Of a DNA stretch of 34,622 nucleotides, positions 8,342 through 17,433 are shown piece after piece. The position numbers and the translations under genes are program-made. The notes under the pieces were generated by a model. It was not told the origin of the DNA. It worked only from the letters and a program-made list of their open reading frames with translations, and did not search any database. The stretch is from Parabacteroides sp. ZJ-118 (GTDB taxonomy: Bacteria > Bacteroidota > Bacteroidia > Bacteroidales > Tannerellaceae). The stretch lies in NCBI RefSeq assembly GCF_011038785.1, contig NZ_JAAKDT010000037.1:1-34622 (forward strand), read 5' to 3'. Every line of letters begins with the position of its first letter. Position 1 is the first letter of the stretch.

Positions 8342-8371
8342 GAATAATCTGTTGAATATCAGAATAGGGTA

Positions 8372-8379
8372 CAAAAATA
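8372..8379 (-). promoter_or_regulatory. -7 promoter element of mltG
   Basis: TATTTTTG on the minus strand, 31-38 nt upstream of the chosen ATG, matches TAnnTTTG. No good TTG is present at -33. Confidence 0.45.
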
Positions 8380-8414
8380 GCATCTTTTCCGAAAAAAAAT
8401 TGACGCACGAAGCC

Positions 8415-8444
8415 TTGTTTATTTAAAATATAGTTCTACCTTTG
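8415..8444 (+). promoter_or_regulatory. promoter of tRNA-Ser
   Basis: TTG (8415-8417), 19 nt, then TACCTTTG (8437-8444) is a full match to the Bacteroidales -33/-7 consensus. The expected start is about 30 nt before the tRNA. Confidence 0.75.
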
Positions 8445-8480
8445 CGACGCGATTCCGGGGAAGAGGCACCGAGCGCACAA

Positions 8481-8567
8481 GGAAGTGTGGGTGAGTGGCT
8501 GAAACCACCAGTTTGCTAAACTGACGTACCCGTATGGGTACCGGGGGTTCGAATCCCCCCGCTTCCG
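8481..8567 (+). tRNA. tRNA-Ser (GCU)
   Basis: The acceptor arms GGAAGTG and CGCTTCC pair over 7 bp (one G-T), followed by discriminator G, as in serine tRNAs. The anticodon loop TTGCTAA puts GCT at 8515-8517, reading AGC/AGU. A long variable arm (GTACCCGTATGGGTAC) is present, as class II tRNAs require, and the T arm is GGGGGTTCGAATCCCCC. CCA is not encoded. Confidence 0.97.
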
Positions 8568-8570
8568 CGA

Positions 8571-8610
8571 AGAGCCAACCGACACATTTATCGGTTGGCT
8601 CTTTTGTTTT
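8571..8610 (+). terminator. intrinsic terminator of tRNA-Ser
   Basis: A perfect 12-bp stem (AGAGCCAACCGA at 8571-8582 with TCGGTTGGCTCT at 8591-8602) has an 8-nt loop and is followed by TTTGTTTTTT. It starts four bases after the tRNA. A third copy of its left arm lies in the end of the convergent acd gene; see findings. Confidence 0.9.
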
Positions 8611-10689
8611 TTAGGCCAACCGATCGGAAGATTTCTCTATCCGGATACGGGCGTCCACGGCGAACAAGCCTCTATCCGTAGCCACCAACGGATTTATATC
8701 CATCTCCTTTATCTCGCTGGCAAAACGCAACAAGGTAGAGAGGCGAACGATAATGTCCGCGTATTGTCGCTCGTCGATGCCCTTTTGCCCGCGTGTACCT
8801 TTAATGATCGGATACCCTCTCAAGGAACGAATCATGGAATAAGTCTCATCGTATGACAACGGAGCCAAGCCATAAGACACATCTTTCAGTACCTCCACGA
8901 AGATTCCCCCCAATCCGCAAAACACGACATGGCCGAAACGATCCTCGTATTTGGCACCCAAGAATAATTCCTGCCCCTTCAACATCGGTTGCACCATGAC
9001 GCCCGTGACACCCGGCAGACGCATCATACGCTCATACTCGAACAATAAATGCTCCTCTCCGCGGATGTTCAAGGCTACACCTCCGATATCGCTCTTATGC
9101 ACAGGCCCCACGACCTTGGCTACCACCGGATATCTCACCTTCTTGGCAAAAGCCAGCAGCGCGTCCCTGTCATCCGAGGCATATTCCTCTACCAACGGGA
9201 TATTGGCGGCACGCAACAATGTACGCACCTCCTCCGGATTTAAATATCCCCTACCCGGCAATCGGTCTATGATACGACGAACTTCCGGTACATCCACGCC
9301 ATACAGCTGAATGTCCGTACTCATCGGTTTCGGCGTATTGATCACCCGTGAGAGGGCGGTACCCAGTGTCACCTCGTCCGAGAAGTTCACATGGCCTTTC
9401 TTGACAAAGCTCTTCACCTCCGGCCCGGCCGTCACGATAGATGGTAATATCGGGAAGATCGGCTTCTTGCACGCTTCCATCTTTTTATGAAGTACCTCGT
9501 AGGTATCATACAGTTTTACCAAACCGGGACTACCGAAGATGACCATCATCAAATCCACGTTATCGAAACGATTCTCACAGAAATCGATGGCGGTAGCCAG
9601 GTGTTCCGGTGTCCCCGTACCGATAATATCAATCGGATTACCTACAGCGGCACCCGGATACAGCTTGGATTTCAACTCATCCGCGATGGGGCCTTCCAGG
9701 CTGGGAACATTCAAGCGCCCCTTGGATAAAGCGTCCGCCAGCATTACCGCAGGGCCTCCGGCATGTGTCACGATCGCACAGTTCTTCCCTTTCACCTCTT
9801 TCAAGGTAAAGATACTCGCCACGGTAGTCAATTCCTCTCGGCTGAAACAACGCACGACGCCCGCCTTACGGAACAGAGCCTCCACGGCAGAGTCCGAACT
9901 GGCGATAGCGCCCGTATGCGAGGAAGCCGCCCGCTTCCCCGACTCCGTGCTTCCTGCCTTGATAGCGGCGATTTTGCATCCCTTACGTATCAAGGAAGAC
10001 GCGTGATACAATAATTTATCAGGTTGCTTGATTTGCTCGATATACAACATCTTGATCTTGGAATCCAATACCGGATCAAAGTTCCGATCCATATATTCGA
10101 GGATATCCTCCACCCCATTCTGCTTGGAGTTTCCAACCGACCAAACGGAAGAGAAACGCAAACCTTTTGTCAGCGCCGACTCGATAATGAACAGGGCCGT
10201 ACCACCGGAGCTAGAGATGAAATCCACGCCATCGGGGTGGAATTCCGGTATCGGTTGCGTAAACACGCCATGATAATTCATATTCATCAACCCGATGCAG
10301 TTCGGGCCGATCAAGGAGGCTCCCGCCTCATTCACGACATCCAGCATCTGCTGTTCCAAGATACCACCCTCGTGTGTCTCCTCGCCGAAGCCGGCCGAGA
10401 TCACGATAAAAGCTTTTACTTCCTTTTGTCGGGCCAGCACTTCCATCACTTCGGGGCACGATTTACTCGGGATCGAGATGATCGCCAACTCAGTCTTCGG
10501 GATATCATGCACAGAAGGATAGGACTTGACCCCTTGCACGTCTGTCTCCTTGGCGTTTACCACACATAATTCTCCTTTATATTTCCCATCCAACAGGTTT
10601 CGCACGATACGACCGCCCGGTTTATGTACGTTGTTGGAACCTCCCACCACTACGATGCTTTGAGGATTAATCAATTCTCGGTTAATCAT
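8611..10689 (-). CDS. acetate/acyl-CoA ligase (ADP-forming), fused alpha-beta
   Basis: The 692-residue protein converts an acyl-CoA, ADP and phosphate to the free acid, CoA and ATP. Domains in order: CoA-binding (about 1-130), two succinyl-CoA-ligase-like parts with the phosphorylated histidine in AASSHTGAIA (H258), and an ATP-grasp domain (about 470-690) containing YPVVAKVVGPVHKSDIGGV. Archaea often split this enzyme into two subunits; here they are one chain. The frame opens at 10749, but MINRELINPQSIVVVGGS at the ATG 10689 is the family start, and a -7 TATATTTG at 10731-10724 lies inside the longer frame. Acting after IorAB it would make ATP from aryl acetyl-CoA; it may equally use acetyl-CoA. 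Confidence 0.92.
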   Translation of the reverse strand: MINRELINPQSIVVVGGSNNVHKPGGRIVRNLLDGKYKGELCVVNAKETDVQGVKSYPSVHDIPKTELAIISIPSKSCPEVMEVLARQKEVKAFIVISAGFGEETHEGGILEQQMLDVVNEAGASLIGPNCIGLMNMNYHGVFTQPIPEFHPDGVDFISSSGGTALFIIESALTKGLRFSSVWSVGNSKQNGVEDILEYMDRNFDPVLDSKIKMLYIEQIKQPDKLLYHASSLIRKGCKIAAIKAGSTESGKRAASSHTGAIASSDSAVEALFRKAGVVRCFSREELTTVASIFTLKEVKGKNCAIVTHAGGPAVMLADALSKGRLNVPSLEGPIADELKSKLYPGAAVGNPIDIIGTGTPEHLATAIDFCENRFDNVDLMMVIFGSPGLVKLYDTYEVLHKKMEACKKPIFPILPSIVTAGPEVKSFVKKGHVNFSDEVTLGTALSRVINTPKPMSTDIQLYGVDVPEVRRIIDRLPGRGYLNPEEVRTLLRAANIPLVEEYASDDRDALLAFAKKVRYPVVAKVVGPVHKSDIGGVALNIRGEEHLLFEYERMMRLPGVTGVMVQPMLKGQELFLGAKYEDRFGHVVFCGLGGIFVEVLKDVSYGLAPLSYDETYSMIRSLRGYPIIKGTRGQKGIDERQYADIIVRLSTLLRFASEIKEMDINPLVATDRGLFAVDARIRIEKSSDRLA

Positions 10690-10723
10690 GGCATTTTGAT
10701 TAGTTAGATTCAACGAATGGGAG

Positions 10724-10731
10724 CAAATATA
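10724..10731 (-). promoter_or_regulatory. -7 promoter element of the ADP-forming ligase gene
   Basis: TATATTTG on the minus strand, 35-42 nt before the ATG at 10689, matches TAnnTTTG; the -33 is unclear. Confidence 0.5.
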
Positions 10732-10839
10732 GTTTTTTTCTCCATTCATTCATTAAAACCCGGGTTATTTATTTACACTTTGCACTCTCTTTCCGCGACC
10801 CGTCACACCAAGCATCCATCCATCCTCCCGAGATAACCA

Positions 10840-10855
10840 CTTGTGATGACACAAG
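10840..10855 (-). terminator. small hairpin after glpF
   Basis: CTTGTG and CACAAG pair over 6 bp around a 4-nt loop, three bases beyond the glpF stop. No T-run follows, so it is at best a weak end signal. Confidence 0.25.
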
Positions 10856-10858
10856 AGA

Positions 10859-11596
10859 TTACTTCAATACATAATAGAGCATACCGGCAATAGCGGCCCC
10901 AGCTATCGGCCCTAAAACAGGTACCCATGCGTACTCCCAATGGCTGCTGCCTTTTCCCTTGATCGGCAATAGAAAGTGTATAAACCGGGGAGCTAAATCA
11001 CGGGCAGGGTTAATCGCATAACCGGTAGTCCCTCCTAAGGAAAGGCCGATTACCCAAACTGTAAACGCTACCGGAATGGCACCTACCGAACCTAAACCGA
11101 TCGGCAAGGTACTGTTGCTTTCGTAGGTTAGTTCTCCATCCGTTATAAAAAATACGACAAATACCAAGGCGAACGTGCCGATCATCTCACCTAAGAAATT
11201 AATGGGATAATCTTTAATAGCAGGGATCGTACAGAATACGCCTAACTTCGCATCCGGGTCATCCGTAGCGTCGAAGTGGTCCTTATAAACCAGCCAGACC
11301 CATAAAGCGCCCAAAGCGGCGCCTATCATTTGCCCGACTATATAAGTACATACGTCACACCAAGGGAAAGTCCCTCCGATCGCCAATCCGATCGATACCG
11401 CCGGATTCAAATGCGCGCCACTATAAGGACCGGCTACCACAACACCGATAAATACACCTAAAGCCCAAGCAGTCGTTATCGCTACCCAGCCCGCTCCATG
11501 CCCTTTTGTTTTCGACAAACAGACATTCGCGACAACTCCTCCCCCCATTAGGATCAAGAGCATAGTTCCTAATAATTCCGCTAAAAATGGAGACAT
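10859..11596 (-). CDS. glpF: glycerol facilitator (aquaglyceroporin)
   Basis: The 245-residue membrane protein of the MIP family lets glycerol diffuse through the inner membrane. Both pore half-helices are visible: AHLNPAVS (NPA at 64-66) and AINPARD (NPA at 196-198). The aspartate after the second NPAR (D200) is a mark of glycerol-conducting members as opposed to water-only aquaporins. About six membrane helices are present. It follows glpK by 48 nt on the same strand and is the last gene of glpDKF. Length is normal. Confidence 0.95.
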   Translation of the reverse strand: MSPFLAELLGTMLLILMGGGVVANVCLSKTKGHGAGWVAITTAWALGVFIGVVVAGPYSGAHLNPAVSIGLAIGGTFPWCDVCTYIVGQMIGAALGALWVWLVYKDHFDATDDPDAKLGVFCTIPAIKDYPINFLGEMIGTFALVFVVFFITDGELTYESNSTLPIGLGSVGAIPVAFTVWVIGLSLGGTTGYAINPARDLAPRFIHFLLPIKGKGSSHWEYAWVPVLGPIAGAAIAGMLYYVLK

Positions 11597-11644
11597 AAGA
11601 TAATAATTTAAGAATTTGTTAATGTACCTATAAGATAATTTTCA

Positions 11645-13144
11645 TTATTCGACCCAATTCTGAGAACGCCCCACCGCCTTGTGCCATTCGTTCAATAATT
11701 TACGGGCGGTATCCTCTTTCATTTGTGGGTTAAAGACCTTATCCAAACACCATTGTTCTTTCAGTTCATCAATATCCTTCCAATAACCAATCGCCAAACC
11801 CGCCAAATAAGCGGCTCCCAAAGCAGTCGTCTCCAATACATTCGGACGTACGACCGGATAGCGACAGATATCAGACTGGAATTGCATCAAGAAATTATTA
11901 GCGATAGCGCCGCCATCTACCCGGATTTCTTTCGGCTTGGCGTGAATATCGTTTTCCATGGCCGTCAATACATCATATACTTGATAGCAGATGCCCTCCA
12001 AGGCCGCACGGGCTAAATGGGCCGCCGTAGTTCCGCGGGTTATCCCGATGATAGCGCCGCGCGCGTATTGATCCCAATACGGCGCGCCTAGGCCCGTTAA
12101 CGCCGGAACAAAATAGACGCCGCCATTATCGTAAACGGATTTCGCCATCTGTTCCGTAATCGAGGCATTCGGGATCAAGCCGATTCCATCCCTCAACCAT
12201 TGAATCACGGCGCCTCCCACAAAGACACTACCTTCCAACGCATAGGTCGTCTGATCCCCCAATTTCCACGCGATCGTTGTCAATAGGTTATTCTGGGAAA
12301 GAACGGGTTCCTTGCCGGTATTCAGGATCATAAAGCAACCGGTTCCGTAGGTTGTCTTGATCATGCCATCCTCTACGCATAACTGCCCGAACAAAGCCGC
12401 CTGCTGGTCGCCGGCCATACCGGATACCGGAATGCCTTTCTTAAAGATAGGAGTTGATGTCTCGCAGTAAACCTCGCTACAAGCTTTCACTTGCGGTAAC
12501 ATCGAGGCAGGTATCGTAAACAAGTCTAATAACTCTTGGTCCCATTGCAACGTACGGATATTGAAAAGCATGGTACGGGAAGCGTTCGTCACATCCGTGA
12601 TGAATTGAGCGCCCCGGGTAAGTTTCCAAACCAGCCAAGTATCTACCGTACCGAAGCATAGCTCTCCTCGCTCCGCACGCTCCCGGATGCCCTTTACGTT
12701 ATCCAACACCCATTTTATCTTCGTGGCGGAGAAATAAGCGTCGATCACCAATCCGGTCTTTTGCAAGATACGTTCCGCCCAGCCTTGCGATTTAAGTTCC
12801 TCGCAATAATCCGCCGTACGGCGGTCTTGCCATACAATCGCGTTGTATACGGGAAAACCCGTCTCCCGGTCCCAGATGATGGTAGTCTCCCGCTGGTTAG
12901 CGATTCCGATACAGGCGATATGGCTATCCGTGACATCCGCTTTCGCCATCGCCTCCTTGATGACAGACGATTGGGTGTACCAGATCTCATTCGGGTCGTG
13001 CTCTACCCAGCCCGGTTTAGGAAAATACTGTTGGAATGGTTTCTGAGCCAACGTAATAATAGTCCCTTGATGATTAAACAGAATCGCCCGGGAGCTAGTG
13101 GTTCCCTGATCGATTGCCAACACATATTTATTTCGAAAATTCAT
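11645..13144 (-). CDS. glpK: glycerol kinase
   Basis: The 499-residue FGGY-family kinase phosphorylates glycerol to sn-glycerol 3-phosphate, trapping it in the cytoplasm. The phosphate-binding loop [12 protein letters not shown] is at residues 10-21; the N-domain has [13 protein letters not shown], and the C-domain has the family signature [31 protein letters not shown] is also typical of GlpK. It starts 32 nt after the glpD stop. Length equals that of the E. coli enzyme. Confidence 0.97.
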   Translation of the reverse strand: MNFRNKYVLAIDQGTTSSRAILFNHQGTIITLAQKPFQQYFPKPGWVEHDPNEIWYTQSSVIKEAMAKADVTDSHIACIGIANQRETTIIWDRETGFPVYNAIVWQDRRTADYCEELKSQGWAERILQKTGLVIDAYFSATKIKWVLDNVKGIRERAERGELCFGTVDTWLVWKLTRGAQFITDVTNASRTMLFNIRTLQWDQELLDLFTIPASMLPQVKACSEVYCETSTPIFKKGIPVSGMAGDQQAALFGQLCVEDGMIKTTYGTGCFMILNTGKEPVLSQNNLLTTIAWKLGDQTTYALEGSVFVGGAVIQWLRDGIGLIPNASITEQMAKSVYDNGGVYFVPALTGLGAPYWDQYARGAIIGITRGTTAAHLARAALEGICYQVYDVLTAMENDIHAKPKEIRVDGGAIANNFLMQFQSDICRYPVVRPNVLETTALGAAYLAGLAIGYWKDIDELKEQWCLDKVFNPQMKEDTARKLLNEWHKAVGRSQNWVE

Positions 13145-13176
13145 ATCCTTCTAGATTCGTATCGTTTATCAATTTG

Positions 13177-14742
13177 TCAATTCAGTATATAATTCGAGGC
13201 AACCTCATTAAACGCCTTTACCTGCGCGGAGATCCAAGCCTCGTCCTTCCCCCATTCCGCGGCCAGAATCCCCGCTACTTTAGGAGCCATCGCCATCGCC
13301 GCCCGTGCGTCTAAGAATAAGATACGCAAACGGCGGGCCAATACATCCTCCAACGTACGAGGCATCTCATTACGAACCAGCCAAGTTACCTCTCCTACTG
13401 TATAGGCATAGTCCGGATGCAACTTCTCCGCCATGGCGGGGGAAGAGGCCACTAAGCTACGGATTTCGTCGGCATCCGTACCATATACGTATAAAGGATC
13501 GGAGAAGTCCGGATTCTTACGGCTACCATGTATTTGATAGCTCTCTGTAATACAATCTTTTGTAGGAACATGCATATAACGTATAGCGAGGTCTAAGGTA
13601 TCTTGGGCCATTTTCCGATAGGTTGTCCATTTACCACCGATAACAGTGATCAAACCTGATTTCTCCCGGATCAATTTATGGCTACGCGATATCTCTTTTG
13701 TCTTTTTACCCTCGCTACGGGGAGCGACGAGCGGACGAAGCCCCGCGAACACGGATAAGACATCGCTTCGCTTGGGTGGCCGGGTCAGATAGTTAGCGGC
13801 CGTATCGAGTATAAATTGGATTTCTTTCTCCAAGGCTACCGGTTCTTCTTCCGGCGATTCCATCAAGGTATCCGTTGTTCCTACCACAACTTTGCCATGC
13901 CAAGGTACGGCGAATAACACACGTCCATCCGACGTCTTAGGAATCATAATGGCACAATCACTTTGCAAGAAAGAGGAATCCAATACCAGATGGACTCCTT
14001 GGCTAGGACGAACTGTCGGGCGTTTACCCGGCTCGTCCATTTGCAAGATCTCATCGGCGAAGACACCGGTAGCGTTAATCACGCAACGGGATTTTACTTG
14101 ATAAATCGCACCCGTCTCCTCATCTCGAACCGTAACACCGGATACTTTATGGTCGTCGTCTTTCAGAAGCCCTATGACTTTCGCATAGTTCAAGATACAA
14201 GCACCCGCATCGATAGAGCTGCGGACCATATTAATCGCGAGACGGGAATCATCAAACTGACCGTCATGATAAAGCACCCCGGCGGTCATCCCTTTCGGGC
14301 GAAGCATCGGAATCGTACGGAGCGCTCGTTTCGGGCCAATACAAACCGAACGTCCCAGACCTAATTTCCCGGCCATCACATCATATAGGATCAAGCCCAT
14401 CGTATAAAACGGGCCTTCCCACCACCGATAGCAAGGGATTAAGAAGGTTTGATCTTTTACCAAATGGGGGGCGTTCTGGCGTAGCAGGCCTCGTTCCCGC
14501 AAGGCTTCCAAAACCAAGGAGACATCTCCTTGCGCCAAATAACGGACACCACCATGAACCAACTTCGTGCTACGGCTGGAAGTCCCTTTCGTAAAATCCA
14601 ATTGTTCGAATAAAGCGACCTTATATCCTCTTGTCGAAGCATCCAAAGCGATGCCTATACCGGTAGCCCCTCCTCCGATCACAAGAAAATCAAAAACTTC
14701 AGACGGATCTTCCAGCCGAGAAATCATTTTACAACGGTCCAT
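13177..14742 (-). CDS. glpD: FAD-dependent glycerol-3-phosphate dehydrogenase
   Basis: The 521-residue aerobic-type enzyme oxidises glycerol 3-phosphate to dihydroxyacetone phosphate and passes electrons to quinone at the membrane. The FAD Rossmann motif VIGGGATGIG is at 21-30, followed by the typical GTSSRSTKLVHGGVRYL, and the C-terminal domain (VTWLVRNEMPRTLEDVLARR) is complete. The ATG at 14742 has a near-perfect AAAGGAGG 6 nt upstream, which settles it over the GTG at 14775. It is the first gene of glpDKF. Confidence 0.96.
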   Translation of the reverse strand: MDRCKMISRLEDPSEVFDFLVIGGGATGIGIALDASTRGYKVALFEQLDFTKGTSSRSTKLVHGGVRYLAQGDVSLVLEALRERGLLRQNAPHLVKDQTFLIPCYRWWEGPFYTMGLILYDVMAGKLGLGRSVCIGPKRALRTIPMLRPKGMTAGVLYHDGQFDDSRLAINMVRSSIDAGACILNYAKVIGLLKDDDHKVSGVTVRDEETGAIYQVKSRCVINATGVFADEILQMDEPGKRPTVRPSQGVHLVLDSSFLQSDCAIMIPKTSDGRVLFAVPWHGKVVVGTTDTLMESPEEEPVALEKEIQFILDTAANYLTRPPKRSDVLSVFAGLRPLVAPRSEGKKTKEISRSHKLIREKSGLITVIGGKWTTYRKMAQDTLDLAIRYMHVPTKDCITESYQIHGSRKNPDFSDPLYVYGTDADEIRSLVASSPAMAEKLHPDYAYTVGEVTWLVRNEMPRTLEDVLARRLRILFLDARAAMAMAPKVAGILAAEWGKDEAWISAQVKAFNEVASNYILN

Positions 14743-14748
14743 ATAGCG

Positions 14749-14756
14749 CCTCCTTT
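14749..14756 (-). promoter_or_regulatory. strong Shine-Dalgarno before glpD
   Basis: AAAGGAGG sits 6 nt before the glpD ATG. Most other genes in the window have no purine-rich site of this quality, as is usual in Bacteroidetes, so this one stands out and decides the start. Confidence 0.7.
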
Positions 14757-14774
14757 TTTTAAGATTAACAGTCA

Positions 14775-14805
14775 CAAAATTAACTATTAATTCTTAGTAT
14801 AACAA
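14775..14805 (-). promoter_or_regulatory. promoter of glpDKF
   Basis: TTG (14805-14803), 20 nt, then TAATTTTG (14782-14775) on the minus strand fits the Bacteroidales consensus. It gives a leader of about 25 nt that includes the Shine-Dalgarno. Confidence 0.7.
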
Positions 14806-14854
14806 AAAATTTAAAAAAAGAATCAGTAGCGCTTTCTATTTTCCACAAAGACAG

Positions 14855-14931
14855 CAGCAGTTTCTATTGGAAGAAACGAAAGTTTCCGGCTGAAGAGACT
14901 TCCGTTTCGCTATAAGGAAACGAAGATTTCC
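14855..14931 (-). repeat. imperfect tandem repeat upstream of glpDKF
   Basis: On the minus strand GGAAATCTTCGTTTC (14931-14917) and GGAAACTTTCGTTTC (14887-14873) match at 13 of 15 positions with a 44-nt period. Each is followed by an ATAG...AAAC block, and the first can fold with CGAAACGGAAG just after it. The repeats lie between pbp1A and the glp promoter. Confidence 0.6.
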
Positions 14932-14975
14932 CCACAGAAAACGAGAGCCTCCCTTATGGGGAATTTCAAGAAACC

Positions 14976-14994
14976 ATAATCATCTGATGATTAT
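14976..14994. repeat. 19-nt perfect palindrome at the end of the PBP gene
   Basis: ATAATCATC, one base, GATGATTAT form a perfect dyad that touches the last base of the penicillin-binding protein stop codon. It is not followed by a T-run. It could be an operator or a weak 3' stem. Confidence 0.45.
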
Positions 14995-17339
14995 TACTCA
15001 AACATCTTATCGATGCCTCCTGTATCCGGTGGAGTCGTAGAGCCATCTTCCTCAGCTCCTTCGCTACAGGGGTTCGCGTATTTCTCGGGGATCTCGAAGC
15101 TTTCGTCTTCCGAATAGCCTAACGTCTTATCCTTATAAACCTTTTGCATGTAAAGGGCGTAAATCGGTAACGCCATACTCGCTCCCTGTCCTTCCGCCAA
15201 GCGGTCGAAATGGATAGAACGATCCTCACCTCCTACCCAGCAGCCGGAGACCAAGCTTGGCGTAAATCCCATAAACCAACCATCGGAGTTATTCTGGGTC
15301 GTTCCGGTCTTGCCACCCATCTCCGCCTTAATTCCATAGCGGAAACGTATACGTCCTCCGGTACCACCATCGATCACGCTTTTCAACATGTGTAGCATCT
15401 TGTAAGAAGCATCTTCTGTCAGCACCTCACTCATCTGTGGGGTAAAGTTCGCAATCGTATTTCCGTAGGAATCTTCTATACGGGTCACGAATAAAGGCTC
15501 TACCCGGATGCCCTTGTTGGCAAATACCGTATAGGCCCCGACCATCTCACCCACCGATACATCCGGAGTACCCAGACAGACCGAGATAACCGGATCGATA
15601 TGATTCTTCAAGCCGAAAGAATGAAGCAAACGAACAAACGTATAAGGTGAGAGCTGGCTCATCAGATAAGCGGTTACCCAGTTATCCGAGTTCTGCAACC
15701 CCCATTTAATCGTGACCATCTCGCCGATCCGTTTAGCGCTGGAGTTACGAGGAATCCACAAACGTCCGTTCTCATCCATCAACTGTTGCTGCACATGCAG
15801 CATCTGGTCGCAAGGACTGATCCCCTCGATCATCGCCAACGAATAAAGGAACGGTTTCATGGTAGAACCGACCTGACGGCGACCGCCATTCACCATATCA
15901 TATTGGAAGTCATTATAGTCAATACCACCCACATACGCCTTGACCTGTCCGGTGCGAGGGTCCATCGACATAAACGCCGAACGCAAGAAGCTCTTATGAT
16001 AGCGAATCGAGTCCAAGGGAGACATGATCGTATCGATCGGACCATTCCAACTAAACACACGCATATCGACAGGCTTCTCAAACTCCTTGCGCATATCGGC
16101 CTCAGTCATTCCGATCTTTTTCATCGCCCGGTAGCGATCCGTCTGGTGCATCGCACGCATCAGCATCGTGTCCACTTGACCGGCACTTACATCTTTCGAG
16201 AACGGGGCATAACTACGTCCCTTCTTTTCCCGGAAGAAAGCCGGTTGAAGATCCTTGCTCATATGTTCGCGAACAGCGTCTTCCGCATATTTCTGCATAC
16301 GAGAGTCGATGCTCGTATAGATTTTCAGGCCATCCGTATACAGGTTATAGTATTCTCCATCGGCCCTTTTATTTTTGTTACACCATCCATATAACGGATT
16401 CGTAGCCCAAGATAACGAGTCCTCACTGAATTTTTGGGATTGCCAAGAGGCGTAATCCTTACGCTCCGGTTTCTTCGCGGTCATTGTCAGACGAAGGTAT
16501 TCGCGGAAGTAAGGAGCCAAACCGTCTTTATGGTCCATACGGGTAAAATGTACGACCAAGGGCAAAACCTTCAACGAATCACATTCCGCCTTGGTTATGT
16601 ACCCGGCCTTTTCCATCTGTTCCAAAACCGTATTACGACGACCGACGGTACGCTTGTTATGGCGAACCGGGTTGAAATAAGAAGGGTTCTTGCACATGCC
16701 TACCAACGTGGCGGCTTCCTCGATCTTCAAGGTTTTAGGCGTCTTCCCGAAATACACGCGAGACGCAGATTGGATTCCCACGGCGTTGTACAAGAAATCA
16801 AACTTATTCAGATACATATTTATGATCTCCTCCTTCGTATAATAGCGTTCCAATTGAACGGCGATCACCCATTCAATCGGTTTCTGGAAGAGACGTTCCA
16901 TCACATTATCGGCACTCGGCGAGAATAATTGTTTCGCTAATTGTTGGGTAATGGTACTACCGCCACCGCCGCTTTTTTGCATCAAGATACCCCGCTTCAC
17001 GATGGCACGGAACAAGCCCTGCGCATCGATACCGCTATGTTCGGCAAACCGGATATCCTCGGTGGCGATCAGGGCTTTCACCAAATCCGGCGAAAGATCC
17101 TCGTAGTTCACGTAAATACGATTGTCCTTGCTATGCGCATAGGCTCCCAGCGCCTTTCCGTCCGAGGAGATAACTTGGGAAGCGTATTTATCAATCGGGT
17201 TCTCCAATTGTTCCACCGGAGGCATATAACCAATTGAACCATTCGCTATCGCCATAAACACCATTACCACCGCCCCTAACATAGCGAGGTATACTATCCA
17301 ACAAGAAATAAGGATACCTTTTGTAATCTTTGATGCCAT
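14994..17339 (-). CDS. class A penicillin-binding protein 1A (glycosyltransferase/transpeptidase)
   Basis: This 781-residue bifunctional enzyme polymerises and crosslinks peptidoglycan. A cytoplasmic tail and one membrane helix (about 8-33) precede the family 51 glycosyltransferase domain: ATEDIRFAEHSG with catalytic E94, then GGGGSTITQQLAKQLF. The transpeptidase has STMK (S492, K495), SDN (551-553) and KTGTT (677-681). The C-terminal tail is acidic and Pro/Thr-rich. I chose the ATG at 17339; an in-frame GTG at 17354 would add MKYKK. It has its own promoter inside the end of the upstream yeiH-like gene. Confidence 0.95.
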   Translation of the reverse strand: MASKITKGILISCWIVYLAMLGAVVMVFMAIANGSIGYMPPVEQLENPIDKYASQVISSDGKALGAYAHSKDNRIYVNYEDLSPDLVKALIATEDIRFAEHSGIDAQGLFRAIVKRGILMQKSGGGGSTITQQLAKQLFSPSADNVMERLFQKPIEWVIAVQLERYYTKEEIINMYLNKFDFLYNAVGIQSASRVYFGKTPKTLKIEEAATLVGMCKNPSYFNPVRHNKRTVGRRNTVLEQMEKAGYITKAECDSLKVLPLVVHFTRMDHKDGLAPYFREYLRLTMTAKKPERKDYASWQSQKFSEDSLSWATNPLYGWCNKNKRADGEYYNLYTDGLKIYTSIDSRMQKYAEDAVREHMSKDLQPAFFREKKGRSYAPFSKDVSAGQVDTMLMRAMHQTDRYRAMKKIGMTEADMRKEFEKPVDMRVFSWNGPIDTIMSPLDSIRYHKSFLRSAFMSMDPRTGQVKAYVGGIDYNDFQYDMVNGGRRQVGSTMKPFLYSLAMIEGISPCDQMLHVQQQLMDENGRLWIPRNSSAKRIGEMVTIKWGLQNSDNWVTAYLMSQLSPYTFVRLLHSFGLKNHIDPVISVCLGTPDVSVGEMVGAYTVFANKGIRVEPLFVTRIEDSYGNTIANFTPQMSEVLTEDASYKMLHMLKSVIDGGTGGRIRFRYGIKAEMGGKTGTTQNNSDGWFMGFTPSLVSGCWVGGEDRSIHFDRLAEGQGASMALPIYALYMQKVYKDKTLGYSEDESFEIPEKYANPCSEGAEEDGSTTPPDTGGIDKMFE

Positions 17340-17402
17340 CTTTTTATATTTCACGGTATAGACAAGAGACTCATCTTATCCACAACGACCTTTTTGAGAT
17401 CG

Positions 17403-17433
17403 CAAAAGTAGCGGAAAATACGGTCTTATGCAA
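17403..17433 (-). promoter_or_regulatory. promoter of the penicillin-binding protein gene
   Basis: TTG (17433-17431), 20 nt, TACTTTTG (17410-17403) on the minus strand. The -33 lies inside the last codons of the upstream gene. The leader is about 55 nt. Confidence 0.7.
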
